NCBI GenBank assembly: GCA_005406025.1
Contig: BGZK01000075.1
Span: 62,001-126,000 of the forward strand
DNA from: Eumeta japonica
Lineage: Eukaryota; Arthropoda; Insecta; Lepidoptera; Psychidae
Direction: 5' to 3'
Length of the DNA stretch: 64,000 nucleotides
Shown here in pieces: positions 12,301 through 25,092 of the stretch (position 1 is its first letter; the number at the start of each line of letters is the position of its first letter). Under the pieces are notes generated by a model that did not search any database, had not been told where the DNA came from, and saw nothing but the letters and a program-made list of their open reading frames with translations. The translations under genes were made by a program, and so were the position numbers.

Positions 12301-15045
12301 AACAGAAAAGCAGTTCGATTAACATAAACTCCTATAATGTATAACCTCTTTTAATAATAATAAAGTCATGGTACATGAGTGCAACAAATATTAATTTATT
12401 GAAACAGTATCAAATGTATAACATAAATTGCGGCACAATACAAAACCCACAAGTTAATTTCCTTTTTTTTAAATTTATTAATCAATTCAAAATGTTATGG
12501 ATTTGCTGCTCTAATTTTTATTATTGTCTATAAATTTTTATGTACAAAAATAGCCAAACAAGAATTCTGATCTTCTTGTTGACAATAACTTCATTATCAA
12601 AATTTGCTTATTAGTTTCTTTGGCGATATTATTTTGTTTTCTCACAGTCTTTATAATTAAATTGATAAATATCTTGGCTTGAAAATAAAATCATCCACCA
12701 TCATCATAAATGTCTCAAAATAGTTTATGGAGAAAGAAAAAAAAGGTCGGGGATTAAAAAGGTTGGAGATGTAGTACATTATTTCAGTTATCATTTTGTA
12801 GTGGTTAGAAAATTAAATTTCATAATTCGTCTAGATTTTCCTCAGGACTTAAAACAATACGTATATAAATTTATCATTTTTTTTTTGAAATGGGTTAAAA
12901 ATTGGTTGACTATAAATACATCAGTTAAAATTCGTAATTAAAATTGCCTAAAATTAATAATAAAACCTGCACATTGTACGAAAGAGTTTTGTTTAATTTC
13001 AAATTTGTTTTGTTGGTTTTTCTTTCCTTTACATATTTGATAATCGGTGCTTAAGTTACTTTTAATTTTAATAAAAGTATAAAAACAAAGTAAACAATAG
13101 TTAAATAGAGAATTTTTTATTTGTTACTGTCGCTTGGAATAGCATCTGTAACGCAGTAAAATAAATTTCAATAATGTTTAGAAACTGTATGCAAGAATAA
13201 GAGTCAATAACCTTCAAAATCCCAATATAACAAACCAGTATTACAGTGATTAGAGAAAAATTTCGATGTCTAACCGTATAAACTAATGGTAGACCTGAAC
13301 GAATTGTTGGAGTTCACGAAATCTGTATTAATAATGGACGAACAGCAAAAATATGAATGTGAATTTTAATTAAAAAAAAAACAACAGTGATTAGTGGGAT
13401 TACTATGTGAGAAAAAAAAAGAGAAAAACCTATAATGTTTCTGAGATCTGTAGAAAAAAGTTCGATGTGAAGAACAAAACTGTGCGTGAATAATAAAGAA
13501 ATAAAGTTCGTTATTTTTAGTTACTAAATTAACTGAGTAAGATAGTTATTCAATTATTTAACAACGAAGGAGTTATATTGAAAGGCTCCTCGGTATCATT
13601 GGCAAACTGCACGCAAAAATTGCAATTTAAAGGATTGTTAGTGGGTTTTAATATGAGATTTAAAATGTACGGCTGGTCGACCGCATTCGACGACACCGTA
13701 GGAGTCTAGTCAAGTCTACCAACAACGTGCCTCATATTTTCAGGGTCTGTTGGATGGGTGAGAATCCCACACTACCCGTTCGCATTACACCTTTTTATCG
13801 CATCAAAGTCGTGGGAAAACTTGTATATATATATAAATATTGTAAAATGGGTAGCGTTAAATAAATATAACTTTTACAGTTGTTAGTGCTCGACATCACG
13901 ATACTATTCAAATTTAAATTATGACATGGGTATATAATAGTAAATAAAGGAATTGAAGAAGAAAGTGATGATATAGAGAGACACGGGCGCAGATAGTATA
14001 TACAGAGAGCAAATAAAAGCAAATATCGAATTATCTCGCCTGCAGCTTAACTGGCAAAATAGCCTGGGTGTTAAGGTGCTTTCCGCTATTCCCCTTTATT
14101 GGTCTTTTTTATAGCGCTGAAATATCTTTTCTTATGTAAAAACAATGTTCTTAGATTTTATATCCATCATGATGATATATGACTATTCTCATGCATTAGA
14201 ACTTTATGATGCACCAGACATACTACATGCGAATTTCAAAAAACCTTTGGCATTAAATGTTTCAGTTGGATTTATGAAAATTTATTAAATATTTAGATTA
14301 AAGGGTTCTATAAGACAACATATACGCACATATATTTCATATGTTCATATACATTCATATTAATATACGAGTACGTAGTACTGAACTGTTAAAATTGTAT
14401 CCTTCTTTTTGACCTTTCTGAAGGCGAGTAATGCAATAATCTTATGTACAGTACATGCGCGTGCACAACACGACAATTCTGAGTAATCCAAAACGAGAAA
14501 CCGACAGTGACGCAGAGCGACACGTCATTGAAAGGCCGCGCGAAGTTCGGGGCGATGGGATACGTCACCGATCGCTTTTTACGTGTTGTTAGGTCACACG
14601 ATAACGAAATATAACCGTCGTTGTGACCTCACAGACTCCGGCTCTGAATCCGTATGGGGAAACCATAGAAAATAGACTTCGACGAGAACATGGAAATTAT
14701 GAGGATAAAGAGAAAAAAAAAACAGTAGATCCTGTATTGCAAAGATGGCGAATCCAATGCCTGACCTTAGGTCTGTCACGAAATCGCATCGCATTAATGC
14801 CTATACCGAAATAGAATTCCGAAATATGTACTCGTTATTAAGTACTTCAACATTAGCCGTAATCATTGTTCATTAGTAAATTAGTAATGGTGATTCATCT
14901 AGCTAGAATAAGCAAAGCATTATATCACTATCTGTATCGTTATTATTTCACCATGACCATAACCAATACAACATTTAATGTGCTAATAATATACACAGAT
15001 AACATATTTCTTTTACGTATTATATATTTATATATAAAATAATAA
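9373..15045. other. Long unannotated AT-rich region
   Basis: No supported exon. Frames at 9387-9740, 9845-10045, 9976-10257, 13795-14022, 14594-14794 and 14623-14814 are low-complexity, begin with non-ATG codons or lie antisense to each other. GC-richer patches occur near 13665-13790 and 14490-14600. A 25-bp tandem duplication at 10396-10445 is listed separately. Confidence 0.35.
10396..10445. repeat. 25-bp tandem duplication
   Basis: gatcttttagatgcgtattt plus tatat occurs twice head to tail at 10396 and 10421, the second copy nearly identical. It looks like a recent local duplication. Confidence 0.8.
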
Positions 15046-16163
15046 ACTGACTGACTGACTGACACACATATCAATGCACAATCCAAATTACTGAATCTAT
15101 ACCCTTGAAATTTTGTTCAGAAGTTCCTCTTATAAAGTAGAGAGTACGAAGGGAGAAATTACTAATTTGTTTAGAAATTAAACCCCTAAAGGGGTGAAAA
15201 TAATGAAAGACTGTTGTACGAAAAATTAAAACCGTTAAAGCTACAGATGTCAAACTTAACACTTCGATTACTTTTTCAAATGAATATTTAGTTGTTTTTT
15301 AATTAATGCTAAAGGGGGTAAAATAGTAGCCTAAACTTTGTATGGAAAATCAAAATCCCTGTAGCTATTTATGTGTATCATTTTTGAAAAAGTTGCTCAG
15401 AGAGAGTGAAATAAGGGCGAAATGTCTAGTGGAAAATCGAAACCACTATATAGTTTGTCTATTTTTTTTTCACGTGGTTCAACTATTTATTCGGTTTCTT
15501 TGAAAGTAGCTAGATGTTGTACGCGCAAACGTGATAAAAAAACTTAACTTCATGTTCATGTTTTTACCAGTAAAAATTCTAAAAATTCTTGTACTAATAC
15601 AAGGGGTAGTATATACCCCTTAATAGTATAGGGGATATCCCCTTACTCGGGGGTAGTATAGCCCAAATTTTATTTTGATATTACTAGCATTTGCTACGTC
15701 TTCGTTTAAATCAGAATTGTCACCGGTAGCAAAATTGAAATTTGTTCAACTTCCATTTCGTGTGCCTTAGCAAAACTCGAAAATTAGTCCTTCGATTGAC
15801 TTGAAATTTTGACATAATTGCTCTCACATGCTCTCACATACGAAAGCGTGTTTATATGATTTTTATAAGCATTTTTCCCCGACTTCGTCCGCATATTTTT
15901 TTAAGTTCTTTTACTCATGGAAGCTTAAAACTAAAATATTCATATTTTATTTTGATACAATTATCCTGGTTTCATACAAACCGGTACTATGACTGGTAAT
16001 GATATTAAAATTGGAAGCGAGTTGGGGAGTAGAATCGAGAACCATGACTGAGATCGAAATTGAAAACGGGACTAGAGTTGAGATGGAGTATGGGACTGCG
16101 ATTAGACTTAAGAGTGTGACTGGGAAATAAGCACGCGGCAGAAGCCGTGGCTGACAAGCTAGT
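15046..16163 (+). mobile_element. Helitron-like non-autonomous element, copy 1
   Basis: Starts at actgactgactgacacacat. It continues through a block with ttgaaattttg, ttcctcttataaag and acccctaaaggggtgaaaat, then tttattcggttt..tgttgtacgcgcaaacg, then cccaaattttattttgata..tttgctacgtcttcgtt, then purine-rich degenerate repeats (15985-16130). It ends with a hairpin (cacgcggc-agaa-gccgtg, 16132-16149) and CTAG at 16159-16162 followed by T. A hairpin about 10 nt before CTRR is the Helitron 3' signature (established). Copy 2 at 25093-26275 matches these blocks in the same order on the other strand. No Rep/helicase gene is present, so it is non-autonomous. Confidence 0.7.
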
Positions 16164-17246
16164 TATTTACAATAAGATTATTGATTGTAGCTTAATCGAG
16201 CTAACCCAGAATATTCAGTGTTAGTTGTGGAAAGCGGGGAGGGAGAAAGAGGTGAATTTTCTCTATACATAACCTGATTATATCCATATATAACCTGAAC
16301 CATAAATAAGCTTATTATGAATAACTTAAAATAAATATATAATCTATTTAAAATAAAAGTAGATGGAATGCTGTATTAGATATTTAAATGATTTATATAA
16401 AAAAATTGGCGGCGGTCATCGTCCGTAAAGACTGCTTTAATTCTGCCATTAAAATGTGTAAGTCAATGATATTAATATTTAATTGCATAATAGACGTCTA
16501 TTATGGATTTCCGCGAATTAACACTTCACACACTAGAATATTTAAAAACGGCAAGTCTAGCTGAACAAGTGAAATTATTATATTAGATTAACCAAATTAC
16601 TCCGGTTGCTAGCCCAAAATGTTTGGTTTAACCAGGAATGCATGTCTAAAGGATTTCCGCAAATTAACACCTCACACAATAGAATATTTAATTGCATTTT
16701 TTTAAATGATATTAACTACAATAGTTATAGCGATGGAAAATAATAATCTGTAATACTTAACAATATATCTACGAGAATAAAGCAACAAACGACCATCAAT
16801 TGGATATGAAAGATCTTGATACATTTATTTGTGTGTTTTAAAGAGGGAGACGTGCATGCGAGTAGATGAACACCGACGCCCCCAACCCCAAGCTAGACAC
16901 TAATGAAATGCGGCATTCTAAGAATAGGCTTTTCTCGATAATCCGCTAAAATAAAAGCAAGCGATAAACTTTTAGATTTAAAATTAAATTAATAAGCCCA
17001 TTAAACCTATTAATCGGGCGATTAATACTATCAGATCATTACACTGAAGAGCTAGAAAACCACACGTTAGACCGTTTTATAAACATCGGGTACACGGCGT
17101 TCAAACGCTCAAAATCGCAATGAATTAAGGCGGCGGCGTGTGATGGAGCGTGACACGAGCGTGAAGCGCGACAAAAACATATCGGCCGTAATGTAAAGAA
17201 AACCCGCCTCTTGGCGGAAGTGAGGAAATCCCATACAATTACTTAC
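16164..17246. other. Unannotated stretch with short duplicated motif
   Basis: Contains ggatttccgc[g/a]aattaacac at 16505-16544 and again at 16651-16690 (about 40 bp, a few differences), and a 20-bp perfect palindrome at 16486-16505. These suggest an old repeat element. No gene is supported. Confidence 0.4.
16486..16505. repeat. 20-bp perfect palindrome
   Basis: cataatagacgtctattatg reads the same on both strands, abutting the first of two direct repeats (16505-16544, 16651-16690). The GACGTC centre resembles a CRE/bZIP site, but the context suggests repeat DNA. Confidence 0.7.
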
Positions 17247-17291
17247 ACTGTGCGTACACTCGGCCGCCGAATCTTTGCCGGCCTGCGCCAT
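17247..17291 (-). CDS. Candidate first coding exon, unknown protein
   Basis: On the minus strand an ATG at 17291 in a strong Kozak context (acaaaATGG) opens 15 codons reading MAQAGKDSAAECTHS, followed by GTAAGT at 17246-17241, a consensus splice donor. The exon is GC-rich (gcgcaggccggcaaagattc) in AT-rich surroundings and ends in phase 0. The peptide is not a signal peptide; it is small, polar and alanine-rich. The frame stays open past the donor to 17109, but that part looks intronic. No neighbouring exon is proven. 9158-9359 (-) is phase-compatible but about 7.9 kb away. The gene is not recognised. Confidence 0.35.
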
Positions 17292-18844
17292 TTTGTAAAT
17301 GAGCGATTTGTTAAATTTTTTCTAAAATTATGGATCATAATCTATAGTTCAAATTAAAATTTCAGCGTGCCGGTCTGAATCGATGCTTACGATTCGATCG
17401 TCGCTTAGATGCTAGTCGTGGTACTCCACGAATACGGTATATAAGAAAAACAGAAGCTTACGAAAGCACAGAGGGTCAGACGTAGCCCGGCGAAAAGGTT
17501 TTTTAACGTTTTTTGTTATCACTTACCCAAACGGGACCCTATCATTAGAAATATGATGAAATAGGGCACGTTTCATATTTATTTTTACTTTTTAGAAATT
17601 CTGAAGCCTGCGGGATTTTAAAGCCTTCAAATTTTAAACTCGAAGAGCTTTAAAATTCTCAATATTTTTTTAAGTATGTTTTTGCAATCATGTTTTTGAA
17701 CTCGGATATATCAAAATAGAAAACTTTCGGGACTGAGCTGCAAGACCAAACGTTTCCTAGGCTTATTGGATTTTGCATATTTCATCATTAAGATAATTTA
17801 ATATTAATTTACTATGTAAAACATTAAAGTTGACCGATAAGATTTATAAAATAAACTCTATACAAATGCAAAAAAACTGAAATGCAATTTAAATTCTTCC
17901 ATAAAATTTAACTGCATTAGAAAATTTGACTAGTAGAAAACCGAACTAAGCTCTTTGTAGAAAATTGAGTAATTTCTTATGCTGTCTCTGCTTATGTACT
18001 CGATGATGCTAACGTGCTGAATCAGCACCGACGCTGCCTGGCCAATATACTACCTACTTATGGGGTTACTGGTCGTTTTCATGTACTAAATTGCTTAAGC
18101 AACGAAATAGTATAAAACCAAACTACAATACAAAATGTTTCAAACTTAAGCAAAAAATGTATTTTTTTTAATGTAATTATTGATGTGCGTTGAAGTTTAA
18201 ATCCAATCCAGCAGAAGTTATAGATTTTTTTTATTATACTTAAGTAATTAATTACAGAGCTATTACGAAATTATTGTATTTTGATAGTTTAGACATATAT
18301 TATAAGAAATTCCTAATTTTAAACGAATCGAACTGAAAATGTTCCAAAGCTTGAATTAAAACAAAAAAGACAGTAATCTTTTCATAGCCTGAACAATTTC
18401 ACCAAATTTTATTGGAACTGCCAATAAAATAAAACATTATTCCCATATTTTTACAAATATCCATAGAACGGATCTGAACATAAGCTAGTAAATAATATAA
18501 CTGATAAATAATAAAAAATTTTGTTTCTTGTTTAAGATTACTATAATTAAGCTGCTTTATGATATCGTGCAATATTGAGAAATTATTATAATTATTCATT
18601 AAATAAGATTGAACTTTCTTTCATGCGGACTGCAACTGTAATTGGCCGTCTCAAGGCATCTATTTGCAAGGCTGATGTGAGTAACACGGCCAATAAAACG
18701 TTTCGTAATAAACATATAGCAATGATTCAATCCATTCGACAGATCGATCGAGTTTCACGGGCGTTAGTTTGAGTGTCGCGAAGACCTCTGAGCTGAGACG
18801 TACATGGAGCTACCAATTCCTAGCCTAGATGCGGCATTGAAAAT
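17292..18844. other. Unannotated stretch
   Basis: A modestly GC-rich block lies at 17360-17500, which would be upstream of the minus-strand exon candidate and could hold its promoter; a gtatataag motif sits at about 17440 on the + strand. Nothing else is supported. Frames at 18399-18599 and 18575-18772 have no features. Confidence 0.3.
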
Positions 18845-19010
18845 AAACTTAACAGACCGACCAACAGTGAGACGGATTCGTGTACCGAGGGTTCTGTACT
18901 ACAACACAATGTAGTTTTGTTAAAGAGTTACAAGGAATTATTTTCATTAATTAATACATTTGCGGATTCTTAGCACGAGACCCGCTCACACTCGACCGAT
19001 TTTTTACTTA
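18845..19010 (-). repeat. 'gggttccgtac' dispersed repeat fragment
   Basis: Contains cgtgtaccgagggttctgta and, 75 bp on, acgagacccgctcacactcg followed by accgattttttac. These are decayed forms of the widespread insect repeat reading 'gccaagtgcgagtcggactcg...agggttccgta'. Related pieces lie at 4738-4860 and 38136-38215. Strand is assigned from that motif order and is uncertain. Confidence 0.5.
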
Positions 19011-20260
19011 TTGTCTTTTTTAAGTTTACATTATAATCACGCCAAATTTGACGCTTGCATATATTACTGCTTTTAATATAGGTCAAAAATAAAAATAAAT
19101 CGATACGCAATAAGTGTGTACTAACGTATTTAGTAAGTGACAGTTAATATTAAACATTAAAACGAGCCGCAACGAAGTGAATTAGACTTACTACTGGTCG
19201 TATTATAATTTATAAATATAAAAGAATTATCTGTATTTTTTTCAAGATTATAGATGCATCGAATTTGAAAATGAGAGGGAATGGTTATTTTTCTTATCTT
19301 GTGGCTATCTTATGTAGCGGTAAAATGCTTATCTTTCTTTTAGTAAAATCATCTGCTCCTTCAGCCGTGCAAATTAGTTATTCTAAACCGTTGTCGCTTA
19401 CACACAAAAACACAGTAGTAGCACGATAAATAATAATGTATAGAACTTAGCCACATTTAAGTGTAAAAACATGTTTAACTCAGTTTTCTAGCAATTTTGC
19501 ACTGTTTTTTGTGGAAAAAAAATTACACGATATTTGGTATGAAACTAAGTAAGGGTGACATTCGATTCGACTCCCCCCTACCCCCTCTTAGTCGTCTGAT
19601 GTAATTAATAGACGCCCCCTTAGAGAATATCTCAACATACTAGGGTTGCCATGTGTTCAAATCAGAATATATTAAATTTTGCAGAGGAATTAGTTACTTA
19701 AAGTAAACAAATATTTCTGACGTGATTACCATCTCGAGTCCCCCTCGTTTTCTATGTTATCATAATAAGCAAAACAAAGCAAAGACGCTCGCCCCCTCCC
19801 CCACTTTGGTGCTTACGTAAAATTTGAATGACTTCAAAATTCGTTTATGATATTTTTTATACTGTTATACCTTATTGTAGCTATATTTTTCATCGCTCAC
19901 ATATATTTTTGAGTGAATACTGTGACATAGCGGATAGTTCATTGAAAGTTAAACATTAGTTAGACTAAAAAATATAATAAGAGACAATATGAAAGAAAAC
20001 TAAAACTTAAAACTGCTACGCGATATTAAATGATACAGAAAAGAAACTAACAAATTATTTCGTATTATTGTGAAATCATCGTATCGTATATCGTGAAATT
20101 CAGTAGTGATCTTTCTTACATTTAAATCATTGCCTTTACAACCGAGCTATGCTCGAGGTCTTTCGAGTTTGTCGTGGGAATATAATAACTTTGCACGAGA
20201 AAATTTGTTTATATTGACGTCCATTAATAAATATTTAAGTACATAATATATATATAGACA
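19011..20260. other. Unannotated AT-rich stretch
   Basis: No frame or motif. Two C-rich tracts (ccccctaccccctcttag at about 19573, gccccctcccccac at about 19791) interrupt the AT-rich sequence. Confidence 0.4.
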
Positions 20261-20455
20261 TAATATGCAAAACTTATGTGCTACATGCTCTCACGTTAAT
20301 AAAGTCACTTAGTGCACGTCTGTCTAATTTATAACAAGTAGCTTCATCTGTTGTTCAACATTACGTTAAGCCTACTGGTATCTCAGCATTACATTGAATA
20401 GAGTAACAAAAACACAATTATCTCAAAATTCTATAAAATAACGCTACAAAGCAAC
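20261..20455 (+). repeat. Dispersed repeat family P, copy 1
   Basis: Shares ordered blocks with 33635-33830 and 56616-56820: aatatgcaaaa; ctctcacgttaataa.gtcac; catctgttgttcaacattac then gttaagcctactggtat. Copies keep the same orientation and spacing. Non-coding. Confidence 0.65.
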
Positions 20456-20549
20456 GTTTTCAAAGAAAAAATGTTTTAATCTCATTTTCCAGGGACGACA
20501 CATATAGATAAACTGGAAAAGCAGAACGTTAGCAAAGTTCAAATTACCA

Positions 20550-20655
20550 TCAAATCGTTAGAACTGTTTCCAAGATGTCGAGGTACCGATGCATAAATAT
20601 TCATAAATTTATACATCGGTTCCTCAATATCTTATAGACGGTTCTAACGATTTGA
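20550..20655. repeat. Long imperfect hairpin (48-bp arms, 10-nt loop), pre-miRNA-like
   Basis: The left arm 20550-20597 (tcaaatcgttagaactgttt...) pairs with the right arm 20608-20655 (...acggttctaacgatttga). Counting by hand, 43 of 48 positions pair, three of them G:T wobbles. Mismatches are single or double and spread along the stem. The loop is tattcataaa. Size and mismatch pattern fit an insect microRNA precursor, but a palindromic MITE would look the same. No mature sequence is recognised. Confidence 0.6.
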
Positions 20656-20921
20656 ATAGTATTTTCCCTATCGATTACTATAACAGTGCACATTGGTAAG
20701 AATTGATTTCGAGAAAGAACACAAAATGTGAAACATGTGAACTATATTTTAGCAGTCGTATCACGCTTTAATCATCCTCTTCCACATTTTTTTGGAACCA
20801 AACTCCTTATCACACGTTGCTTTCAGGCGCTCGGCGGATAGGAGCTACACGAAAAATATGTAACCGCAACGAAAAATGCTGACCGCTGTTACTTTGGTAA
20901 ACATATTTTTAAACTTGTTTG

Positions 20922-21040
20922 GCAACATCTATCCCACAACGAATACACTATTTCTCGTCCAATTATCGAAGTTAAGCAGCATCCGACGCAGTCAGCATTT
21001 GGATGGGTGACCGCCTGGGAACACCGCGTGATGTTAGCTT
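20922..21040 (+). rRNA. 5S rRNA gene copy, divergent (possible pseudogene)
   Basis: The block gttaagcagcatccgacgca, gtcagcatttggatgggtga and ccgcctgggaacaccgcgtg is 5S rRNA with its internal promoter: box A region around 20971-20990 and box C around 21001-21026. The end atgttagc is followed by a run of ten T's, the Pol III stop. Length of about 119 nt is right. The start gcaacatc can pair with gatgttagc, preserving the terminal helix with one bulge. The 3' half is canonical, but the 5' half and box A carry many changes relative to the usual insect sequence (for example tttctcgtccaattatcg). It is a single isolated copy, not an array. Either a dispersed variant gene or a decaying copy. Confidence 0.85.
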
Positions 21041-21050
21041 TTTTTTTTGG

Positions 21051-24000
21051 GGTTGTATTCTATTTTATGGTTATTTATAATAAAATATTAATTGTTATTT
21101 TTATTATAACTTAATTGTTTTTTTTTTGTATTTTTCGTTTCATTACTTTTAAAGATGCTAATTTATTTTACTGTGCTTGCATATAATTTACATGCCCTTT
21201 TTTCCTAAAATATTAAATGAAACTCTTTGATTAATTCAGTTCTGGAGAGTATTAAATTTTAAAATTTCAATAAATAAATACTTATACAAATATGTGAAAG
21301 TGACATTAGTTATTGATTTCATGTTACTTAATTGTGCAAATTGACGAACTTTAGAAAGTTTTTAATAAATAAAACAGATGGCACTGTTTAGTGCTTTTTT
21401 TAGAATTCTGATTACAAAAAATATTTACAACTTCTAAAGTTTCTTACCATTTATTCACTTATATTGTTATTGCTTATTTAATTACTGCCAAACATTTTAA
21501 TTAATTTCTTTGCTATCACTCAATTTGTAAAATATACTTACAAATAGCGAAAGGAACTTCATTCCAACCGGGTGTCCCAAAGACATTTCATGTTGGAGTA
21601 AAATTTCCGTAGGCACGTTAGAGTAATTTCGTGCTATGGCGTGACAGTGAAACGCTCGAGTGATACGGTCGGGTGACACGGTCGGGTCCGCTCGGTTCCT
21701 TTCAGCTTGGCCCAGTGGACCCACGTGTTCCACGCGTTCACACAGCTGATCGCAGCTGATCGCGACTATTTTAGATATGCGCAGTTATTATTCATTGTAA
21801 ACATGAAGAATGCATGTAAAATATATGTAATAAATGGAATATAGTGCCGATACTGCCCATTATACCAGTGGTTTCTAATAGTTAAGAAAACACGGTGCAT
21901 CACAAATCCACGGCAAATTTTAATTAAAATTTGACTAAAAGTTACTGCAATCTTTTATGCAATAATTTTTTATTAAAATCTATCTAAATACTTGTAACTC
22001 GTTTTGTTGCAGCTAACAATGGATTTGCCTTGGATATTGTAATTGATTCCTCTCAAATAGAGTATAACGACAAAAATTTGCTTTCTTCTGCCCACGTGGA
22101 AAAAGAAGGTTATGTGCGTGTGACAGGAGGAACGTACGAGAGATCATCGTGATAAAATAACCAACAAACATTGTCCAGGGTTAGTGTTCTAATTTTGATT
22201 TCTTTTTTTTAATAATAGTTCGTCATAAAAAGATTCTTGTAACCATGAATCAATAATACAATAATAATAACTTTCATTTTTCATTTTTTTAAACTCTAAA
22301 CTCTATTTCTGCATATTTTTCCAAAAAAGTTGCACTTCAAGTGTCACTGTTTTTTCCATTTCTAATTGTGAGCTTTGTACCTTAAGCTGTTCATGTTGAT
22401 CCAATGCGGTTTGGTAGCTGATAGCGATCGCGTAACCTGTGATAACGATCAATGTCTTCGTGATCAGAGTTTAATTCAAAAGCAACACGCTGGCCACTTT
22501 GCCATACACCACTGTCTTTTGGGGTGCCGTACACCCACTAATAACGGAACCCTTATGAGATCGCATTATCTATCTATCTAATGCATCTCTATAGTGTATT
22601 GATAATGTTATGTATACAACTTATCCCCATGAAATACACTGAAAACTTATATTAGTAAAAGTTTTTCGCTTAACACGATCTTAGTGGATCTCTACCATCT
22701 TTACTATGGAGATCGTTATCATCAAATAGATAATCTACATAATAAATTTAAAATCATTGTTAATAATTCGGGCCTAAGATCCTCTTCTCGAACAAGACTA
22801 ATGCTCGTCACTGGTACAGGTTAACGTACATATCGCAAATCAGATCAGTCGTTATTTATATCCATTATTTTCGTCAAACGAATACCACCTTCGCGAGCGT
22901 AGTAGCCGAGCGCACTAGATTCCAACATCATGGGTCCACATCCGCGGACCGTACCCGCGTCGGCGTCGCGGCCGCTTTATATCTTATGTCGGGCAAACAA
23001 TGAATTTTATTTAGCGGCGGTTTTCCCACTCGCGCTCAGCCCTGGCGGATGTGCGCCGAGCTCGCCACCGCCGCGGCTGCATCATTCGGCTACGACACAA
23101 GACCCTGCCTATCATTGTATTGCATAATTACTGATTGTTTTGTTTTTCATTCGGCTGATTATCTCGTTTAGCACCGTTGAAATGATGTCGTAGCCTAGAC
23201 CATTGACCTAGCTTCGTCCGGTATACTCAAATCTTTATACGATATTCGAACGTATTGGCTGTTCTTAATATATTATTAGAAGGGAAGATTTATAAACCAC
23301 GCGACCTTCATTGTAGCCTACGCTATGTAGTTTAACTTTTGTTTTATTTCAAACACTTACAGAATATAAAACACACAAATCATCTTTTAATTTCATGAAG
23401 ACTTCGATTACAATTTATTAAAAAAATACATATTTAAAAAGATATATCTGTCGTGGTCATTCACGTACGATTGAATTCCTGCACATTTTTTTATTAATAT
23501 CCATTACATTCATGAGAAAACGGTACATAGAGCTTGCGGCAACATACAGTTCTGCCTGTACATATACCCGAGATTGACGGTCTATTGTTATTATTTGCCA
23601 AATTACTATTTTAATAGTGAAAATAATGTCCCATTTATATAACACACATCCTCTTTAATTCCTGTGTCTTTCCGATTATCTAAGTCGGTTGCCATAAGCA
23701 TTAATATTTACCTATATTTATTTTTAGTTAAACGCTCCGTAGTACGATACACATGTAGTGGTGCCGTGGAAGAAGGCCACAATATAAAGAATTAATCCTT
23801 ATACCTTATACAAGACTAAACATATAAATGGCCGTGTACCTATCATACGAGATGAGAAGAGCGAAATTATATTTGGTAGAATATCGCTCGGCTCGGATAT
23901 CTCAACGGTACATTTCAGTGCCGCTTGAACCACCTAAAGATATATTATAGTTCTCTTATGTGGCTTTTTATGGAACTGTTATAGATCTCCTAAAATGACA

Positions 24001-25092
24001 TCGTAAACGTATCATTGCACTGCGAGTGTGAACACATATAGATATGCTACTACTGTGTTGAATTTAATATATCTTAATACTCAATATTATCTCTATACAA
24101 TCATTACTATGTTTTTGTCTTAATTATATTATATATATTTAACAAATCTGCTACATTATTATTTGTATAAAATGTAATTAAGACATAAATAAAACATAAA
24201 ATGTGAGTAACAGATAGATAAGAGTGATCTCTATATGGAGGCTCCGGTGCTTGAATGAGAATGAATGGGGTAGATACTGACGGATTTGACATCCACAGAA
24301 GTTTCAGACATTCAACTATTCAACAAATTCATGGATAGCTGTGTGATTAGTAAGTGTTAGCAATTGATGGATATAAGAAAAGCAAGAGAAATACGCAAAG
24401 ATCGTACGTACCATGTGGAAATCTGTGGATTCTGTCCACTCTTACGAGAAATAGGCATAAATTTACAAATAAAATAAAACAAAAAAAAATGAAAAATGGT
24501 AAATTCAAAGGATATTTATAGTTCAATTTGTCAAAATTTTCTACTATATATTTTATAAGCTACATAAAAATCGAAACACATCACCAAAATTTTCTGAGAT
24601 ATTAAGATTACCATAAAAATATAACAATAAACGAAGATTGCAATTATGCTCGAAGATGATAATAATTTTAGAATTGTTAATCGAAATTATAATTATCTCT
24701 AGAAATAATTTTCATTTCGATTTAAAAATTTTATTGTCTATAAAAAAAATATTCGTTCTTATTTTGAATTAAAATTATGTCTATATTATATATATAGTAT
24801 ATATAGTCATATTTTAATTGGAGATTATCTCTATACGTAATTATTATTTAAAATCGGAATTTAAATTATCGCTATTACTAACGATAATTATAATTTGATG
24901 GACGAATTAACATCGGTTATACTGGCGTCTAGCGTATACCTACTCCTAGAATTATATACTTGTCACTCTAGTGATAATTTTTATTCAACCGTGGAATCGA
25001 AATTATCTGTATAATTTTTATTTGATGTATGACATAATTTAATATTACGTTAAAAGCCCCGTAACTGTAAAATATACAAGATAAATGTATTA
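21051..25092. other. Unannotated region
   Basis: No exon is supported. A frame at 22930-23127 (+) begins with ATG in a CpG-rich block (22900-23100) and is proline/alanine-rich, but it ends without a donor or motif and may mark a promoter. 21497-21733 (-) uses a GC-rich patch near 21640-21720. The remainder is AT-rich, with an ATAT-rich low-complexity patch at 24780-24810. Confidence 0.35.

Noticed and set aside
22930..23127. 65-codon ATG frame in a CpG-rich block
   Set aside because: Proline/alanine content follows from base composition; no signal, donor or polyadenylation site supports it.
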